Below, one piece after another: positions 26,257-36,945 of a stretch of DNA of 61,441 bases. The DNA is from Pseudomonas sp. (GTDB taxonomy: Bacteria; Pseudomonadota; Gammaproteobacteria; Pseudomonadales; Pseudomonadaceae). The first letter of the stretch is position 1. Each line of letters begins with the position of its first letter. The stretch spans positions 1 to 61,441 of the forward strand of contig NZ_JAQGNX010000087.1 in assembly GCF_028293835.1 (NCBI RefSeq), given 5' to 3'. The position numbers and the translations under genes were made by a program. Below the pieces are notes generated by a model. It saw only the letters and a list, made by a program, of their open reading frames with translations. It ran no database searches and was not told where the DNA came from.

Positions 26257-26889
26257 TTAAACCTTAGCCATCACCGATATAAACAATTCAGAAGCCAAAA
26301 ACCGCTCTAGCCAGTTCCGCACATGGGGATATGGACTTTGCCAAAACCATTGCGGGTCGACATAGCAGAACTGCCGCACGAATGGCGCAAGGGCGATGTC
26401 GGCCAGGGTTAAATGCTCGGCCACTAAAAACTCATGCCGCAATAATCGTGTTTCAAGGGCGAGCAAAAACACTGCGCCGAGGTCGCGGTAGTGCTCCTGG
26501 GAATAATCGGGGTAACGAATAGCGTATTTGTAGCGATCCAGATGTTTCTTGAAGACGTTGTCGTTTTCTTCGATCAGTTCGGCGCTTTGTTTCTGAGCCG
26601 AAGCATTGTGGGTCAGCAACCAATCGTCAGGGTCGTTATAGGCCAACGCCCAACCCATGATTTCCAGGCTTTCATCGATAACGCCGGTGTCGCAAACAAG
26701 CACCGGCACCGTGCCCTTGGGTGAACAGGCGAGCATGTGTGCGGGTTTGTCTTTCAGACTGACTTCGACTATCTCCACCGCACGCCCCGAGTACCACACG
26801 GCCATGCGAGCACGCATGGCGTAGGGGCAGCGGCGGAAAGAGTAGAGGGTCGGCGTTGCCGTATTCAGCGCAACCACCGACGCTGTCAT
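26257..26889 (-). CDS. Glutathione S-transferase family protein
   Basis: 210 aa. Thioredoxin-like N-terminal domain with YSFRRCPYAMRARMA (Cys21, ~16-30) and the cis-Pro segment KGTVPVLVCDTGVIDESLEIMGW (~68-90), then a helical C-terminal domain with HLTLADIALAPFVRQF. The CPYAMRAR active-site form places it near the omega/zeta or YibF-like branch. Substrate unknown. Its ATG follows the cyclophilin TAA without a gap, so the two are cotranscribed. Confidence 0.87.
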   Translation of the reverse strand: MTASVVALNTATPTLYSFRRCPYAMRARMAVWYSGRAVEIVEVSLKDKPAHMLACSPKGTVPVLVCDTGVIDESLEIMGWALAYNDPDDWLLTHNASAQKQSAELIEENDNVFKKHLDRYKYAIRYPDYSQEHYRDLGAVFLLALETRLLRHEFLVAEHLTLADIALAPFVRQFCYVDPQWFWQSPYPHVRNWLERFLASELFISVMAKV

Positions 26890-27402
26890 TTAGGCCGCGT
26901 CGGTCAGTTGACCGCAGTCTGCGATGACCACTTTCTTGCTGGTTTTGCCGGACTGCGAGCCCAATGCTTCGATGGCCTTAACCACGTCCAGGCCTTCGGT
27001 GACTTTGCCGAACACGACGTGTTTGCCGTCCAGCCAGCTAGTGACGATGGTGGTGATGAAGAATTGGCTGCCGTTGGTGTGCGGACCTGCGTTGGCCATG
27101 GACAGGTCGCCCGGTGCGGTGTGCTTCAGGGTGAAGTTTTCATCCTTGAATTTTTCGCCGTAGATCGACTTGCCGCCGGTGCCGTTGTGGTTAGTAAAAT
27201 CGCCGCCTTGCAGCATGAAGTCAGTGATCACGCGGTGAAATGAAGAACCTTTGTAAGACAGGCCTTCGCCTTTCTCGCCGGTGCACAGGGCGCGGAAGTT
27301 TTCGGCGGTTTTTGGAACCACGTCTTCGAACAGTTCCATCACGATGCGGCCCATCGGTTCGTCGTTAGCGGTGATGTCGAAAAAAACTACTGGGTTGGTC
27401 AT
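26890..27402 (-). CDS. Cyclophilin-type peptidyl-prolyl cis-trans isomerase
   Basis: 170 aa from ATG 27402 (AAGGT upstream). The longer frame to 27519 would begin inside the stem-loop leader. A cytosolic single-domain cyclophilin: [20 protein letters not shown] (Arg57), FMLQGGDF (Phe62, Gln65), [17 protein letters not shown] and [12 protein letters not shown] complete the active site. No signal peptide, so a PpiB/CypA-like enzyme helping protein folding. Precedes the GST gene directly. Confidence 0.94.
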   Translation of the reverse strand: MTNPVVFFDITANDEPMGRIVMELFEDVVPKTAENFRALCTGEKGEGLSYKGSSFHRVITDFMLQGGDFTNHNGTGGKSIYGEKFKDENFTLKHTAPGDLSMANAGPHTNGSQFFITTIVTSWLDGKHVVFGKVTEGLDVVKAIEALGSQSGKTSKKVVIADCGQLTDAA

Positions 27403-27455
27403 GGGATTACCTTTTTCATTGAGCGTGGCGCGACCAGGCGCGCCGTGGGTGTATA

Positions 27456-27495
27456 GGGTCGCACAAAAAGTCCGTTTACCGGTTTTGTGCGACTC
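27456..27495. other. 13-bp stem-loop between sbcC and the cyclophilin gene
   Basis: GTCGCACAAAA (27458-27468) and TTTTGTGCGAC (27483-27493) pair perfectly; two more outer pairs (one G-T) extend the stem. No T-run follows on the minus strand after the stem. It may end sbcC transcription or act in the cyclophilin leader. Confidence 0.5.
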
Positions 27496-27532
27496 AAAAA
27501 TCTGATTCGGGTTCGGCATTGCCCCGGTTTTG

Positions 27533-30500
27533 TTACTTGCTGACCTCGATCGTGCTCAGGCCGTTACCTTGACGCCGCACTTGAATCTGCACCGGAATCC
27601 GCTCGTGCATTTCTTGCACGTGGGAAATTACCCCGACCTTGCGACCTTGCGCTTGCAAGCCGTCCAGGGCGTCCATGGCCAGTTGCAGCGACTCAGGGTC
27701 CAGGCTGCCGAAACCTTCGTCGATGAACAGTGACTCGATTTTCAATGTGCTGGACGCCATCGACGCCAAGCCCAGGGCCAGCGCCAGCGACACCAAAAAC
27801 GTTTCGCCACCGGACAACGAATGCACGGAACGCAGTTCGTCGCCCATTTCGGTGTCCATCACCAGCAAGCCGAGCATGCTGCCGCCGCGTTTCAAGCGGT
27901 AGCGGCGCACCAGTTGCCGCAGTTGCGCGTTGGCATGATGCACCAGCAGGTCGAGATTATACGCCTGTGCGATCTTGCGGAATTTGTCGCCTTCGGCCGA
28001 ACCGATCAACGCGGCCAGTCTGGCCCAGCGCTGATATTGCGCGTAAGCCTCGGCGATCTGCTGTGCCAGCGCTTGATTGGCGTCCTGGCGGCGTTGGTCC
28101 TCTGCTTGTTGTGCGCGCAACTCGGCGCACGATTGCTCGCTGGCCGACGATTGTGCGTGCAGTTCGGCCAACGCACTGTTGAGTTGCTCGGCATCAAGTA
28201 TTTCGTTGTGTTGCGCTTGATGGGCGTGGAGGCGCTGTTCGCGTTCGAGCAACAAGACCTTGGCCTGTTCAATGGCTTTTTCACTGTGGTGCAACTGTTG
28301 CCGCAGTTGGTTGACCTGTTCATCGTCCACGCTCAGCAACTGCGCCAAGCCGTTGTCGTCCAACTCTGGATGACGGCTGCGCCAGTCGGCAATTTTAAGG
28401 CTCAGTTCACGGTGTTCAAGCTCAATGCCGCTCAGGCGCTCTTGTTCGGCCTTGAGTTCAGCGCCGAGCTGGGTCAGCAGATTGCGTGCGTCCTGCAGCG
28501 CTTGGCCCGCGGCGTTTTCAGCGTGTCGGGTGTGTTCAACGGTCTGCTCCAGCTGCTGTTGCCAATGCTCAGCGCTGCGGTGTGTGCCGAGCCATTCGCT
28601 GAGCTGGTGTTGGCTAGCCTGTTGTTGCTCGGCAAGGGTCCGGCAACGCTGTTGCAACTGTTCCTGAGCCTGCACGCGAGTGGCTTGCTGCGATTGTTCC
28701 AGTTCGATTTTTTGCTGACGCTCGCGTTGTTCCAGCTGTTCTTCCCGCTGTTGCTCCAGTTGATCCAGACGCTGGGTGACCTGCTGTTCCAGTTGCATGA
28801 CAGTGGTTGCGGCTTGGTTGCGCAAGCCATCCAGGGTTTCGGCCGGCAACAACGGGGCAAAGGCGGTCAGTTCTTCTTCCAGGCGCGCCCGGTCGCTGGC
28901 CAATTGGCGGTGCTGGTCCGCCAATTGCTGAGCAGCCCCTTGGCTCGCCTCGGCGGTAACGTGGAGCTGTTGTTGCAGACGGGCGGCGTCTTTTTGCAAG
29001 GTGAGCAGGGCGTTCTGTCGCTGCTCGTCCTGAGTAATATTTTGCGCCAACTGATTCAGGTGCTGAGTGAGCCACGTGTCGCGTTTGGCCGCATCCTGTT
29101 CCAGTAATCGAGGGCTGAGCGGGTGGGCGTCGAGGTCGAAGCTCAAGGCCTGTTGCTGGGTCGTCAGTTGCTCTTGTTGTTGCAGGAATTCTTTTTGCCG
29201 GGCAATCACACCTGCAACTGCGGCGCGCATTTCATCCAGCTTTTCTTTCAGCGTGTCGACGGCCTTCAACGCGTTGGCTTCTTCGCTCTCGTCATGTTGC
29301 GTCAGGCTTTGCAACAGGGCGTCAGGCTGGTGATACGGATGTTCATTGCTGCCACAAACCGGGCACGGTTGATCGTTTTGCAACTGCCCGCGCAGTTCTT
29401 CGACGCTGGCGCTGCGGGCAATACGCTGACGCTCCAGCAACTGCCGGGTTACTGACAGGGTTTGCTCGGCGACGGTGAGTTCATTTTTTGCTTGCAGACC
29501 TTCGCGGTTCAATCGCTCGCGCTGCTGCTGAGCATCCTGCAGTTTTTGCGTCAGCTCCAGCGAGCGCTGGTCCAGCTGTTGCTGACTGGCCCAAAGTCGT
29601 GAGAGGTCTTCGAACGCCCGTTGTTGTTTGCGGTTGTCTTGCAGCAGGCTGCCGAGAATCTCGATCTGCTCGCCAACGGCGTGAGCTTCAGCGCCTGCTT
29701 CGCTGTACAGCAACTCTAAGGCGCTGCGCTGCTCGGTAAGTTGCTGGCTGGCGCTGGCGGCGCGTTGCTCAAGCTGTGGCAATTCAGCCTGGCCTTGATT
29801 CAGCCGATTACCGGTTTGTAGCAACTGTTTCAACCGGTCGCGGTAGGCATTCCACGCATCGCCGAGCGGTGCCAAATCAGCACTGAGTTCAAGCTGCGCG
29901 GCGATTCTCTCCAGACGTTCGGCCACCAGCCGTTGTTGCTCAAGCAGCCCTTGCAGCGTGCTTTGGCCCTGAGCGCTTTGCTGCTCGGCCTGCTGCCTGA
30001 GTTCGGTGACCTGGGCCAGTTCCTGGATCAGCCGCGCTACGGTGCTTTGGCTGTCGAACGCCTGCTGTAAGCGTGGTTTGGCCTCGGTCAATTGCTGCTG
30101 CGCGTTGAATGCGGCGGATTGTGCGTCAAGGCGGGCTTGTTCACCTTGTTGCTGCTGAGCCTCCAGCGCGGTCTGTTGCGCCCGATGCTGCTGAATGCTC
30201 GCTGCCAACGGACCGATTTGCGCGTTGAGTTCCGTCTGCCGGGCAAACTGATGACGTTGCGGCGCGAGGTTTTCCAGTCGCGATAAATTCAGCCGTTCGG
30301 TGCTTTGGCTTTCCCAGCGTAACTGGGCTTGTTGCAGCTGCTCGGCAGCGCTTTGTTGCTCGTTCTGCAACTGCACCAGCATCGTCAGCCATTGTTGCTG
30401 GAGCTCAAGCTGCTTGAGTTGCGCTTGCTGGGTTTTCAATTGTTGCCGGGCGTCATCAAAGCGCTGGTCGAGGTCTGCGCGGGCGTCCGGCTCCAGTGGC

Positions 30501-31177
30501 GTGACCCCGGTGGCCAGTGCTTTAAGGTCGTCGTGGAGTTTTTCGGCTTCTTTACTCTTGCTATAAGCACGTCGGCCCAATTGGCTATAGATCGCAGTAT
30601 CCGTAAGCTTTTCCAGCAGTTCGCTGCGCTCTTTGTCGTCGGCCTTGAGGAACGCGCTGAACTCGCTTTGCGCCAGCATCACAGCGCGGGTGAACTGTTC
30701 GAAGTTCAGGCCCAGACGCGCTTCGAGCATGGTTTTGTATTCGGTTTTATTCTGGCTGCTGAGCACCTGTTCACTGTCCAGATCGATCAAGGTCTGGCGG
30801 CTGGCTTGCAGCTTTTTGCTGGCATTGTCCCTGGCGCGGTTGGTTTCCCAACGGGCTCGGTAACGGCGGTTGTCGATGCCGACGAAATCCACTTCGGCAT
30901 AACCGCTGCCGGTGCCACGGCGCAGCAAGGTGCGAGGGTCGTTGGTGCTGATGTCGCCGTCGATTTCCGGCACTTTTGATTGACCGACGTTGCTCAACCG
31001 CGGAATGGCGCCGAACAACGCCAGGCACAACGCATCGAGCAGGGTACTTTTCCCGGCCCCCGTTGGCCCGGTGATGGCAAACAAGCCCGCGCTGGCCAAG
31101 GGCTCGGCGGTGAAATCCAGTTCAAACGGGCCGGCCAGCGAGGCGAGGTTTTTCAGGCGAATAGCGAGAATCTTCAT
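27533..31177 (-). CDS. sbcC: Exonuclease subunit SbcC
   Basis: 1214 aa, longer than E. coli SbcC (~1048). Rad50-like ATPase of the SbcCD nuclease, which opens and cuts DNA hairpins and protein-blocked ends. Walker A GPTGAGKS is at 37-44; two very long Gln/Glu/Leu-rich coiled coils flank the zinc hook [12 protein letters not shown] (Cys605, Cys608); the C-terminal ATPase half has [17 protein letters not shown] and [16 protein letters not shown]. The start ATGA overlaps the sbcD stop. The glutamine-rich coiled coils give long antisense open frames that are not genes. Confidence 0.95.
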   Translation of the reverse strand: MKILAIRLKNLASLAGPFELDFTAEPLASAGLFAITGPTGAGKSTLLDALCLALFGAIPRLSNVGQSKVPEIDGDISTNDPRTLLRRGTGSGYAEVDFVGIDNRRYRARWETNRARDNASKKLQASRQTLIDLDSEQVLSSQNKTEYKTMLEARLGLNFEQFTRAVMLAQSEFSAFLKADDKERSELLEKLTDTAIYSQLGRRAYSKSKEAEKLHDDLKALATGVTPLEPDARADLDQRFDDARQQLKTQQAQLKQLELQQQWLTMLVQLQNEQQSAAEQLQQAQLRWESQSTERLNLSRLENLAPQRHQFARQTELNAQIGPLAASIQQHRAQQTALEAQQQQGEQARLDAQSAAFNAQQQLTEAKPRLQQAFDSQSTVARLIQELAQVTELRQQAEQQSAQGQSTLQGLLEQQRLVAERLERIAAQLELSADLAPLGDAWNAYRDRLKQLLQTGNRLNQGQAELPQLEQRAASASQQLTEQRSALELLYSEAGAEAHAVGEQIEILGSLLQDNRKQQRAFEDLSRLWASQQQLDQRSLELTQKLQDAQQQRERLNREGLQAKNELTVAEQTLSVTRQLLERQRIARSASVEELRGQLQNDQPCPVCGSNEHPYHQPDALLQSLTQHDESEEANALKAVDTLKEKLDEMRAAVAGVIARQKEFLQQQEQLTTQQQALSFDLDAHPLSPRLLEQDAAKRDTWLTQHLNQLAQNITQDEQRQNALLTLQKDAARLQQQLHVTAEASQGAAQQLADQHRQLASDRARLEEELTAFAPLLPAETLDGLRNQAATTVMQLEQQVTQRLDQLEQQREEQLEQRERQQKIELEQSQQATRVQAQEQLQQRCRTLAEQQQASQHQLSEWLGTHRSAEHWQQQLEQTVEHTRHAENAAGQALQDARNLLTQLGAELKAEQERLSGIELEHRELSLKIADWRSRHPELDDNGLAQLLSVDDEQVNQLRQQLHHSEKAIEQAKVLLLEREQRLHAHQAQHNEILDAEQLNSALAELHAQSSASEQSCAELRAQQAEDQRRQDANQALAQQIAEAYAQYQRWARLAALIGSAEGDKFRKIAQAYNLDLLVHHANAQLRQLVRRYRLKRGGSMLGLLVMDTEMGDELRSVHSLSGGETFLVSLALALGLASMASSTLKIESLFIDEGFGSLDPESLQLAMDALDGLQAQGRKVGVISHVQEMHERIPVQIQVRRQGNGLSTIEVSK

Positions 31178-32418
31178 GGCTGTTCGCTCTCCATCTGCAC
31201 GTCTTGCAACAGCGTGGCGAAGTCCTTGAGGGTTTGCTCGTCGACCTCGCTGCCATAGTTGTCGAACCAGGCACGGCTGAACAGTTCTTGTGGGCTGAGT
31301 TGATCGAGATCCACCAGGCCTGCGCTGCCGTCATCGCCATCGCTGCTGCCCTTTCCCGCGTATTCGGCGCCGATTCGTACCAGACGCACAGCTTTACCTT
31401 GCAAAGCGGTTTCGATCTGATGACGCAGGTCCGGTTGCGGCTCATCCAGGCGCACCCGTACCTCTAGCCAGGGCTGGCGCTCGGTGTCGGCCAGCAAATC
31501 GATATTGGGCAAGGACGCCAGTTGCAACAGCAGTTCAGCCAACGGTGCCGGGCCAACACGTTGCAGATTGACGGCCCGTGGAATCAGCGTTGGTTCGACA
31601 CTGAGCAGTTGCTCGCCGTCACAGTTGATTTCGAGAATTTGGTGTTGGTAGCCGATTTCCGAAAATGACAGTGGGATCGGGGAGCCGCTGTAGCGAATGC
31701 GATCCTCACCGTTGACCTTCTGCGGTTTGTGCAAGTGACCCAGCGCGACGTAGGTGATGCTTGGGCCGAACAAGCTGGCGGGCAGTGCTTCGGCGTTACC
31801 GATGATCAGGCTGCGTTCGGAGTCCTCGGAGACCGAGCCGCCAGCCATGTGCGCGTGGCTGATGGCGATCAGCGCTTGTCCTGGCGTGCGCTTAAGGTTG
31901 GCGGCGTCGATCAACAGTTCATGCACGCGACCAATGCCGCGTAGATAGTCATCACCCAACGTGGCGCCGGTGACTTCAGCGGGACGCAGGAAGGGCAGGG
32001 CCAGGCACCAGGCGGCGGTTGCTCCGGTTTTGTCCGGTAGTGGCAACAACAGGCGTTCGGCGTCCAGTTGACCATCGTCGAGCCACATGACGCGACCCAG
32101 CGCATGGGTGCGTAAGCGGCGCATCAGCGGCGCGGGCAGTTCGATGCGCGAGCCGGAGTCGTGGTTACCGGCGATCATTACGATGGTCAGCAGTGGTTGC
32201 TGTTCGTGGGCGCTGACGATGAATTCGTAGAGGCGTTCCTGGGCTTTGACCGGCGGGTTGACGGTGTCGAAGATATCCCCTGCGATCAATAGCACGTCAG
32301 GTTCGCGCTCGGCGATACGGCCGAGCAACCAACTCAGAAAACAGCCGTGCTCGAAGTCACGCTCTTGTCCGTGAAGGTTCTGTCCGAGGTGCCAATCGGA
32401 GGTATGAAACAGACGCAT
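31174..32418 (-). CDS. sbcD: Exonuclease subunit SbcD
   Basis: 414 aa from ATG 32418, preceded by AAGGACCTCC; the 57-codon longer frame has no family resemblance. Mre11-like nuclease subunit with metal ligands in order: HTSDWHLGQ (Asp8, His10), LIAGDIFDT (Asp48), IAGNHDSG (Asn85, His86), and later ISHAHMAGG and VALGHLHKPQ. It pairs with SbcC, encoded next with overlapping codons. Confidence 0.95.
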   Translation of the reverse strand: MRLFHTSDWHLGQNLHGQERDFEHGCFLSWLLGRIAEREPDVLLIAGDIFDTVNPPVKAQERLYEFIVSAHEQQPLLTIVMIAGNHDSGSRIELPAPLMRRLRTHALGRVMWLDDGQLDAERLLLPLPDKTGATAAWCLALPFLRPAEVTGATLGDDYLRGIGRVHELLIDAANLKRTPGQALIAISHAHMAGGSVSEDSERSLIIGNAEALPASLFGPSITYVALGHLHKPQKVNGEDRIRYSGSPIPLSFSEIGYQHQILEINCDGEQLLSVEPTLIPRAVNLQRVGPAPLAELLLQLASLPNIDLLADTERQPWLEVRVRLDEPQPDLRHQIETALQGKAVRLVRIGAEYAGKGSSDGDDGSAGLVDLDQLSPQELFSRAWFDNYGSEVDEQTLKDFATLLQDVQMESEQP

Positions 32419-32483
32419 TGGAGGTCCTTGTGTAGCGTTGGATGGGACGGTAAATATCCCTTTAGGCGCCAGCTGTAATCGGG

Positions 32484-34145
32484 TTATTTCGGATACAACG
32501 GCGGCAGGCTGGTGTCGGTTGCCAGGGTTTGAGTTCGTTCGCTGGCGGGTAGTGTACGCACCGCGCTCCATAATGCTTCGCCTTGCCACTCGTGGCCGGT
32601 TTCGCTGTACAGCGCGCCATTCAGGCCGTCCAGGGCGTCGGACAATGGCACGAAACGCGCGGCCATGTCGGCGAGGGTTTCCGGCTGTTGGCGTGCCCAG
32701 GCGTCCAGCGCTTGACGGGTCGCCTGTGGATCGTTGGCCAGGCTGGCGCGTTTCAGCTCATCGAGCACGGTCCGAGGGTTCGGGCCGGATTGCACCACGC
32801 GCGCCTCGGCCGGCTGCCAGCGTGCCCGCCACCACAGACCGAAGCCGAGCAGGGTTGAGCAAGCCAGAAAAAAAGTGCTCAGTTGCCATGGCCAGAGCGA
32901 CGGTCCGCCTGAACCCAACCCATTGTTAGTGTTCACCGGCGTGTCGACGGACAAGCCAGGGTTGCTTGCGACTTGTAAGGTACGGGCGGGCAGGCTGCTG
33001 TGTTCCAGATGGTCTTCCCGGGTGTTCCACCACACCACGTCCAACGCCGGTAATTCAATAGTACCGGTGCGGGTCGGCACCAGCGCTTCGCGTTCTACGC
33101 GACTGCCAATCAGACCTCGGTCACTGGCCTGGTTGGACAGTTGCGGCTGGTCGGGATAACGGCGCAGACCACCGACGTTGGTAGCAGGCAATGGCGGCAG
33201 TTGAGCGCTGGACAGGCCTTCAACCTTGACTGTCAGGCTGCGAGTCAAAGAGTCCCCCACCAGACTGTGATCGGGTTCAGGATTCCAGTCCTCACTCAAG
33301 CTCACACTGCGGGCCGGCAGCCATGGGCTGTCCATGGGGTAATCTACCGGTTTGGCTTTCACCGACAGGCGGATTTCCACGGAGCTGACGTGCATTAACT
33401 TGCCCGGCTTCGGCACCGCGGGTTGCGCGTTTTGCCCTGGGTCTTGAAGCTGACTCGGCACATCCTGAACCAGGGTTGCGCTGAATACTTGCGCAGGGAT
33501 CAGTAGTTCGCCGCTGTGCTGGGGATAGATCGCGTAACGCATCTCGATCACGCCATGGCGGATCCCATTGATCAGTTTTTCATAGGTGCGGGTTTCGCCC
33601 AGTTTTTCTATGCGAGCATCCGGAATCACCAGTGGTGTCAGATTGCTATCGTCGAACAGCGAAACCGAGTGGTAGATGCGTAGCGTGAGCACGGTTTGTG
33701 CTTGGACGTAGACACTGTCCAGATCAAGGCTGGCCTCGATAAATACCGGCGCCAGGTGGCTGGCTTGGGTCTGATCTTCACCCTGTAGCACTTGCAGTGT
33801 AATCGGTTGGCTGCTGAGTTGGCCCAACTGCAACGAAGGAATGACAACGGTACCGTTCTGTTTTGGCAGCAGGGTGATGATCCAGCGCGTCGTGGCCTGG
33901 GAGCCGCTGTCCAGGGTTGTCAGGTGGTTGACTTGACGTGTTCCCTGAACGTTGAAGCTACCCTCCAGCGCGCTCAAGTCCGGTTTGCCGAACAGCGTAG
34001 GGTCGTCGGACTCCAGGGTCAGCTCCACGGTCTCGCCAGCATTCAGCCGCTCCCGGTCTACGCTGGACACCAGCGATGCGGCTAGCGTTTGCGGGGCTAT
34101 GCAACACAGCATGAGACTGATCAAAAAAATGTGCGCGCGACTCAT
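32484..34145 (-). CDS. batD: BatD family protein
   Basis: 553 aa with a signal peptide (cut near QTLAA, ~23), a long periplasmic region of Ig-like beta domains (VDRERLNAGETVELTLES, FNVQGTRQV, TTRWIITLLPKQNGTVVIPSL) and one C-terminal membrane helix (~415-437, LSTFFLACSTLLGFGLWW) followed by a cytosolic tail. BatD proteins sit with MoxR ATPases and BatA/B von Willebrand proteins in an inner-membrane complex linked to stress tolerance; the precise task is unsettled. Last gene of the operon, overlapping the previous one by 4 bp. Confidence 0.87.
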   Translation of the reverse strand: MSRAHIFLISLMLCCIAPQTLAASLVSSVDRERLNAGETVELTLESDDPTLFGKPDLSALEGSFNVQGTRQVNHLTTLDSGSQATTRWIITLLPKQNGTVVIPSLQLGQLSSQPITLQVLQGEDQTQASHLAPVFIEASLDLDSVYVQAQTVLTLRIYHSVSLFDDSNLTPLVIPDARIEKLGETRTYEKLINGIRHGVIEMRYAIYPQHSGELLIPAQVFSATLVQDVPSQLQDPGQNAQPAVPKPGKLMHVSSVEIRLSVKAKPVDYPMDSPWLPARSVSLSEDWNPEPDHSLVGDSLTRSLTVKVEGLSSAQLPPLPATNVGGLRRYPDQPQLSNQASDRGLIGSRVEREALVPTRTGTIELPALDVVWWNTREDHLEHSSLPARTLQVASNPGLSVDTPVNTNNGLGSGGPSLWPWQLSTFFLACSTLLGFGLWWRARWQPAEARVVQSGPNPRTVLDELKRASLANDPQATRQALDAWARQQPETLADMAARFVPLSDALDGLNGALYSETGHEWQGEALWSAVRTLPASERTQTLATDTSLPPLYPK

Positions 34146-35878
34146 CGAACCGGTTCCTGATGTTGTTGCTGTTCATACCAGAATTTACGTCGCAACAGCT
34201 CGCCCGGATCGTCCGGGATCTGCCGTAACCATTGCTCCAACGCTTGTCGCCGCTCACCGTCGAGGGTGGTGTCGGTCGGTCTGATCGGCGGCCGCGTGTG
34301 ATCTTCATTACCCAATTGCGAGCCCGGAACGTCGTTGCCGCTGGACGTCGCCGTAGGATTACTGAAGCCGTTATTACGGGTGACGCTGTCATCGCCAGAG
34401 GGCGACGTCGGTTGTTGTGGATTCTGCGGAGCGCTGGTCGCACCAGGCTGAGGAGCCTGCTCAGTAGTTTCGGTTTTAGTTTCAGCCGGTTTTTCCGGGT
34501 TGATGTCGCGTTGCTGTTTTCGCTGTTCCAGGACCTGTTCCACCAGCGCCTTGTTGGCGAGTGCCGGTTGCAGGTCGGGTTGGCGCTCCAGCGCCTGTTC
34601 ATAGGCATCCAGCGCCGCCTCCAGATCGCCGGACTTGGCTAGGGCATTGCCGCGATTATAGTGGTCGGCGGCACCATTGCCTTCGGCAAACCGCTGCGCG
34701 GCATTGGCATAATCACCTGCCTCGTAGAGCGCGACGCCTTGCCACTGGCTGTCTTCGAAACGCCTGGCAGCTTCGGCCGGACGACTATCTTCAAGCAAAC
34801 GCTGGCCTTGTTGATCGGGCCGCAACCAGAGGTCGTTGAACTCAAAGGCATAGCTCGGCTGCGGCAGCATGAACAACAGCGGCAGGCAGAATAACCAGCC
34901 TTTGCGCCCGGCGCAGGCGGCCAACAGCAATAATGGCAAGATCAGCCAGGGGCCTTGATCATCCCAGCTGTCCAGGTGCAGGCTTTGACCGTTTTTACGC
35001 AGTCGTTGCGGGCTGTCGAGCAGGCCCAGGCCGCGCAGATCCGAATCGTCCAGGCGTGCCTGGCGATAGAGACCGTCGAGTTGGCTGGCAAACGCTTTGA
35101 GGCTCGGGCCGTCCAGGCGCGGCAGCAGAATTGCGCCCTGGTCATCCTTGAGGAAGCCGCCCTTGTCCTGAGCCACCGGCACCCCATCGGCCGTCCCGAT
35201 GCCCAGCAACAACAACGGCGGCGCGTCCCGGCCCAAGGCCTGGCGGATGCCTTCGCGCTCTTGCTCATTCAATGACGAGCCGATCCACAGCAGGCGGCCC
35301 TGGCCTTGGGCGCCTTGCTTGAGCAGGGCCAAGGCTTTCTTCACAGCCAGATCGGCGCGGTGCCCGGCCTCGGGCATGATCGATGGTTTGAGCGCATCTA
35401 ACAGGTTACGGCTGGTGCCCAGATCATCGGATAACGGCACCAGCGTGTGGGCGCTGCCGGCATAGACGACGATGGCGGTCTGTGAGTCGCTGCGGCTTTG
35501 CAGCAAATCGAGCAATTTGCGCCGAGCTTGTTCGACACGGGTCGGCGGGGTATCGGTTGCAAGCATTTCCGGGGTCAGTTCGAGCATTACCACCAGCGGG
35601 TCGGCGGGCTTTTGGCTGATTTGTTCGACGCGCTGCCAGCTGGGTCCGAGCAACGCCAATAACGCCAGTGTCCAGCCCAAACCGAGGACAACCCACTGCT
35701 TTTTGCTGGCGCGGCCGTTGCCGCCGCCGAGCAGCACCCCATGGAACGCGGCGGGCAGAATCATCTGCCAGCGTCCGGCGCGCTGTTGCCGGTTCCATAA
35801 CTGCCAGAGCAGCCAGGCCAGCGGCGGGAACGCCAGCAGCCAATCAGGACGAAGCCAATGGGGCCAAAGCGCGATCAT
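34142..35878 (-). CDS. batB: BatB/BatC-type fusion: von Willebrand A domain plus TPR
   Basis: 578 aa. Two N-terminal membrane helices (~11-29, 60-78), a VWA-like domain (~94-285), a further membrane segment (~308-345), two TPR units (~372-446, e.g. AADHYNRGNALAKSGDLEAALDAYEQAL) and a disordered Pro/Thr/Gln/Asn-rich tail. The MIDAS site is degenerate: where DxSxS is expected there is E100-L-T102-P-E104, so metal binding is doubtful. It joins in one chain what some bacteria encode as separate batB and batC. Overlaps both neighbours by 4 bp. Confidence 0.87.
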   Translation of the reverse strand: MIALWPHWLRPDWLLAFPPLAWLLWQLWNRQQRAGRWQMILPAAFHGVLLGGGNGRASKKQWVVLGLGWTLALLALLGPSWQRVEQISQKPADPLVVMLELTPEMLATDTPPTRVEQARRKLLDLLQSRSDSQTAIVVYAGSAHTLVPLSDDLGTSRNLLDALKPSIMPEAGHRADLAVKKALALLKQGAQGQGRLLWIGSSLNEQEREGIRQALGRDAPPLLLLGIGTADGVPVAQDKGGFLKDDQGAILLPRLDGPSLKAFASQLDGLYRQARLDDSDLRGLGLLDSPQRLRKNGQSLHLDSWDDQGPWLILPLLLLAACAGRKGWLFCLPLLFMLPQPSYAFEFNDLWLRPDQQGQRLLEDSRPAEAARRFEDSQWQGVALYEAGDYANAAQRFAEGNGAADHYNRGNALAKSGDLEAALDAYEQALERQPDLQPALANKALVEQVLEQRKQQRDINPEKPAETKTETTEQAPQPGATSAPQNPQQPTSPSGDDSVTRNNGFSNPTATSSGNDVPGSQLGNEDHTRPPIRPTDTTLDGERRQALEQWLRQIPDDPGELLRRKFWYEQQQHQEPVR

Positions 35879-36945
35879 CGACGCCTCCGCAACCGCTTAA
35901 TTCGCTGGCGCCATTGTTCATTGGATGGCAAGAATATTTTTCGTTTGAATAGCCGCTGCAGCAGGGTGTCCGGCCAGCGCTCGCGCACCGCCAACAACAG
36001 ACTCATCAGTAACGCGGTAGCCAATGGCCACTGGTAAAGCGCTTGCGCCGGGCGTGCTTGAGTGGGTTGTTGTGCCACCGGTTCGAGCTTGTCGAGGGCC
36101 TGTTTGATGTTCTGTAACTGCTGACCGTCACGGGCGCGGAAATACTTCCCTCCGGTGATGTCGGCGATTTCCTTGAGGCTCGGCTCGTCCAGGTCAAGAC
36201 TCGGGCTGAGGCCGAGCATCGCCAGCGAGCCACCCTGGTTTGGGTCGGCACCGATGCCGATGGTATAGATTTTTACCCCTTCGCCAGCGGCGAGCTTTGC
36301 GGCGGTAATCGGGTCGATCTGACCGGCGTTATTCGCGCCGTCGGTGACCAGAATCAACACCCGGCTTTGCGTCGGGCGCTGGCGCAGACGCTTGATCGCC
36401 AAACCGATGGCATCGCCAATGGCGGTGTTTTTGCCTGCGATGCCGATTCGTGCATCATCCAGCCAAACGCGCACGGTGCGTCGATCAAAGGTCAGGGGCG
36501 CTTGAACGTAAGCGCGGCTGCCGAACAGAATCAGACCGACGCGATCACCTTCGCGGTTGGCCAGGAAGTCTCCCAGCAGATGCTTGACCAGTGACAGTCG
36601 GCTGACGTCGTCGTCATGCCAGCGCATGTCCGGGTAATCCATGGAGCCGGAGACGTCCACGGCCACCAGCAGGTCGCGACCACTGGCAGCAATAGGCACG
36701 GGCTCGCCCAACCATTGCGGGCGCGCCGCGGCCATCAGTAGCAATACCCAGAGCAAAATGAACGGGCTTTGCTGACGCCACGCCGGCAAATTAGTCCGCG
36801 CCCGGCGCCCGGCCAGTTCTTCCAGTTCACTGAGGAAACCCACCTTGAGCGCTGCTTCGCCGCTGTCGGCGGCAGGCAGCAGCACGCGCATCAACCACGG
36901 CAAAGGCAGCAAGATAAAGACCCACGGCCAGGCGAGTTCAAACAT
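35875..36945 (-). CDS. batA: BatA-type von Willebrand A domain protein
   Basis: 356 aa inner-membrane protein: N-terminal helices (~4-22 and 61-75), a VWA domain, and a C-terminal helix near 305-325. The MIDAS motif is intact, DVSGSM (Asp97, Ser99, Ser101), with a later VTDGANNAGQID. It should bind a divalent metal and partner proteins in the MoxR-linked membrane complex. Overlaps DUF4381 by 8 bp and batB by 4 bp. Confidence 0.9.
   Translation of the reverse strand: MFELAWPWVFILLPLPWLMRVLLPAADSGEAALKVGFLSELEELAGRRARTNLPAWRQQSPFILLWVLLLMAAARPQWLGEPVPIAASGRDLLVAVDVSGSMDYPDMRWHDDDVSRLSLVKHLLGDFLANREGDRVGLILFGSRAYVQAPLTFDRRTVRVWLDDARIGIAGKNTAIGDAIGLAIKRLRQRPTQSRVLILVTDGANNAGQIDPITAAKLAAGEGVKIYTIGIGADPNQGGSLAMLGLSPSLDLDEPSLKEIADITGGKYFRARDGQQLQNIKQALDKLEPVAQQPTQARPAQALYQWPLATALLMSLLLAVRERWPDTLLQRLFKRKIFLPSNEQWRQRIKRLRRRR

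Noticed and set aside
27821..29107. 428-aa Leu/Gln-rich frame on plus opposite sbcC
   Set aside because: It mirrors the Gln-rich coiled coil of SbcC; the leucine-rich sequence is the complement of that codon bias, not a membrane protein.
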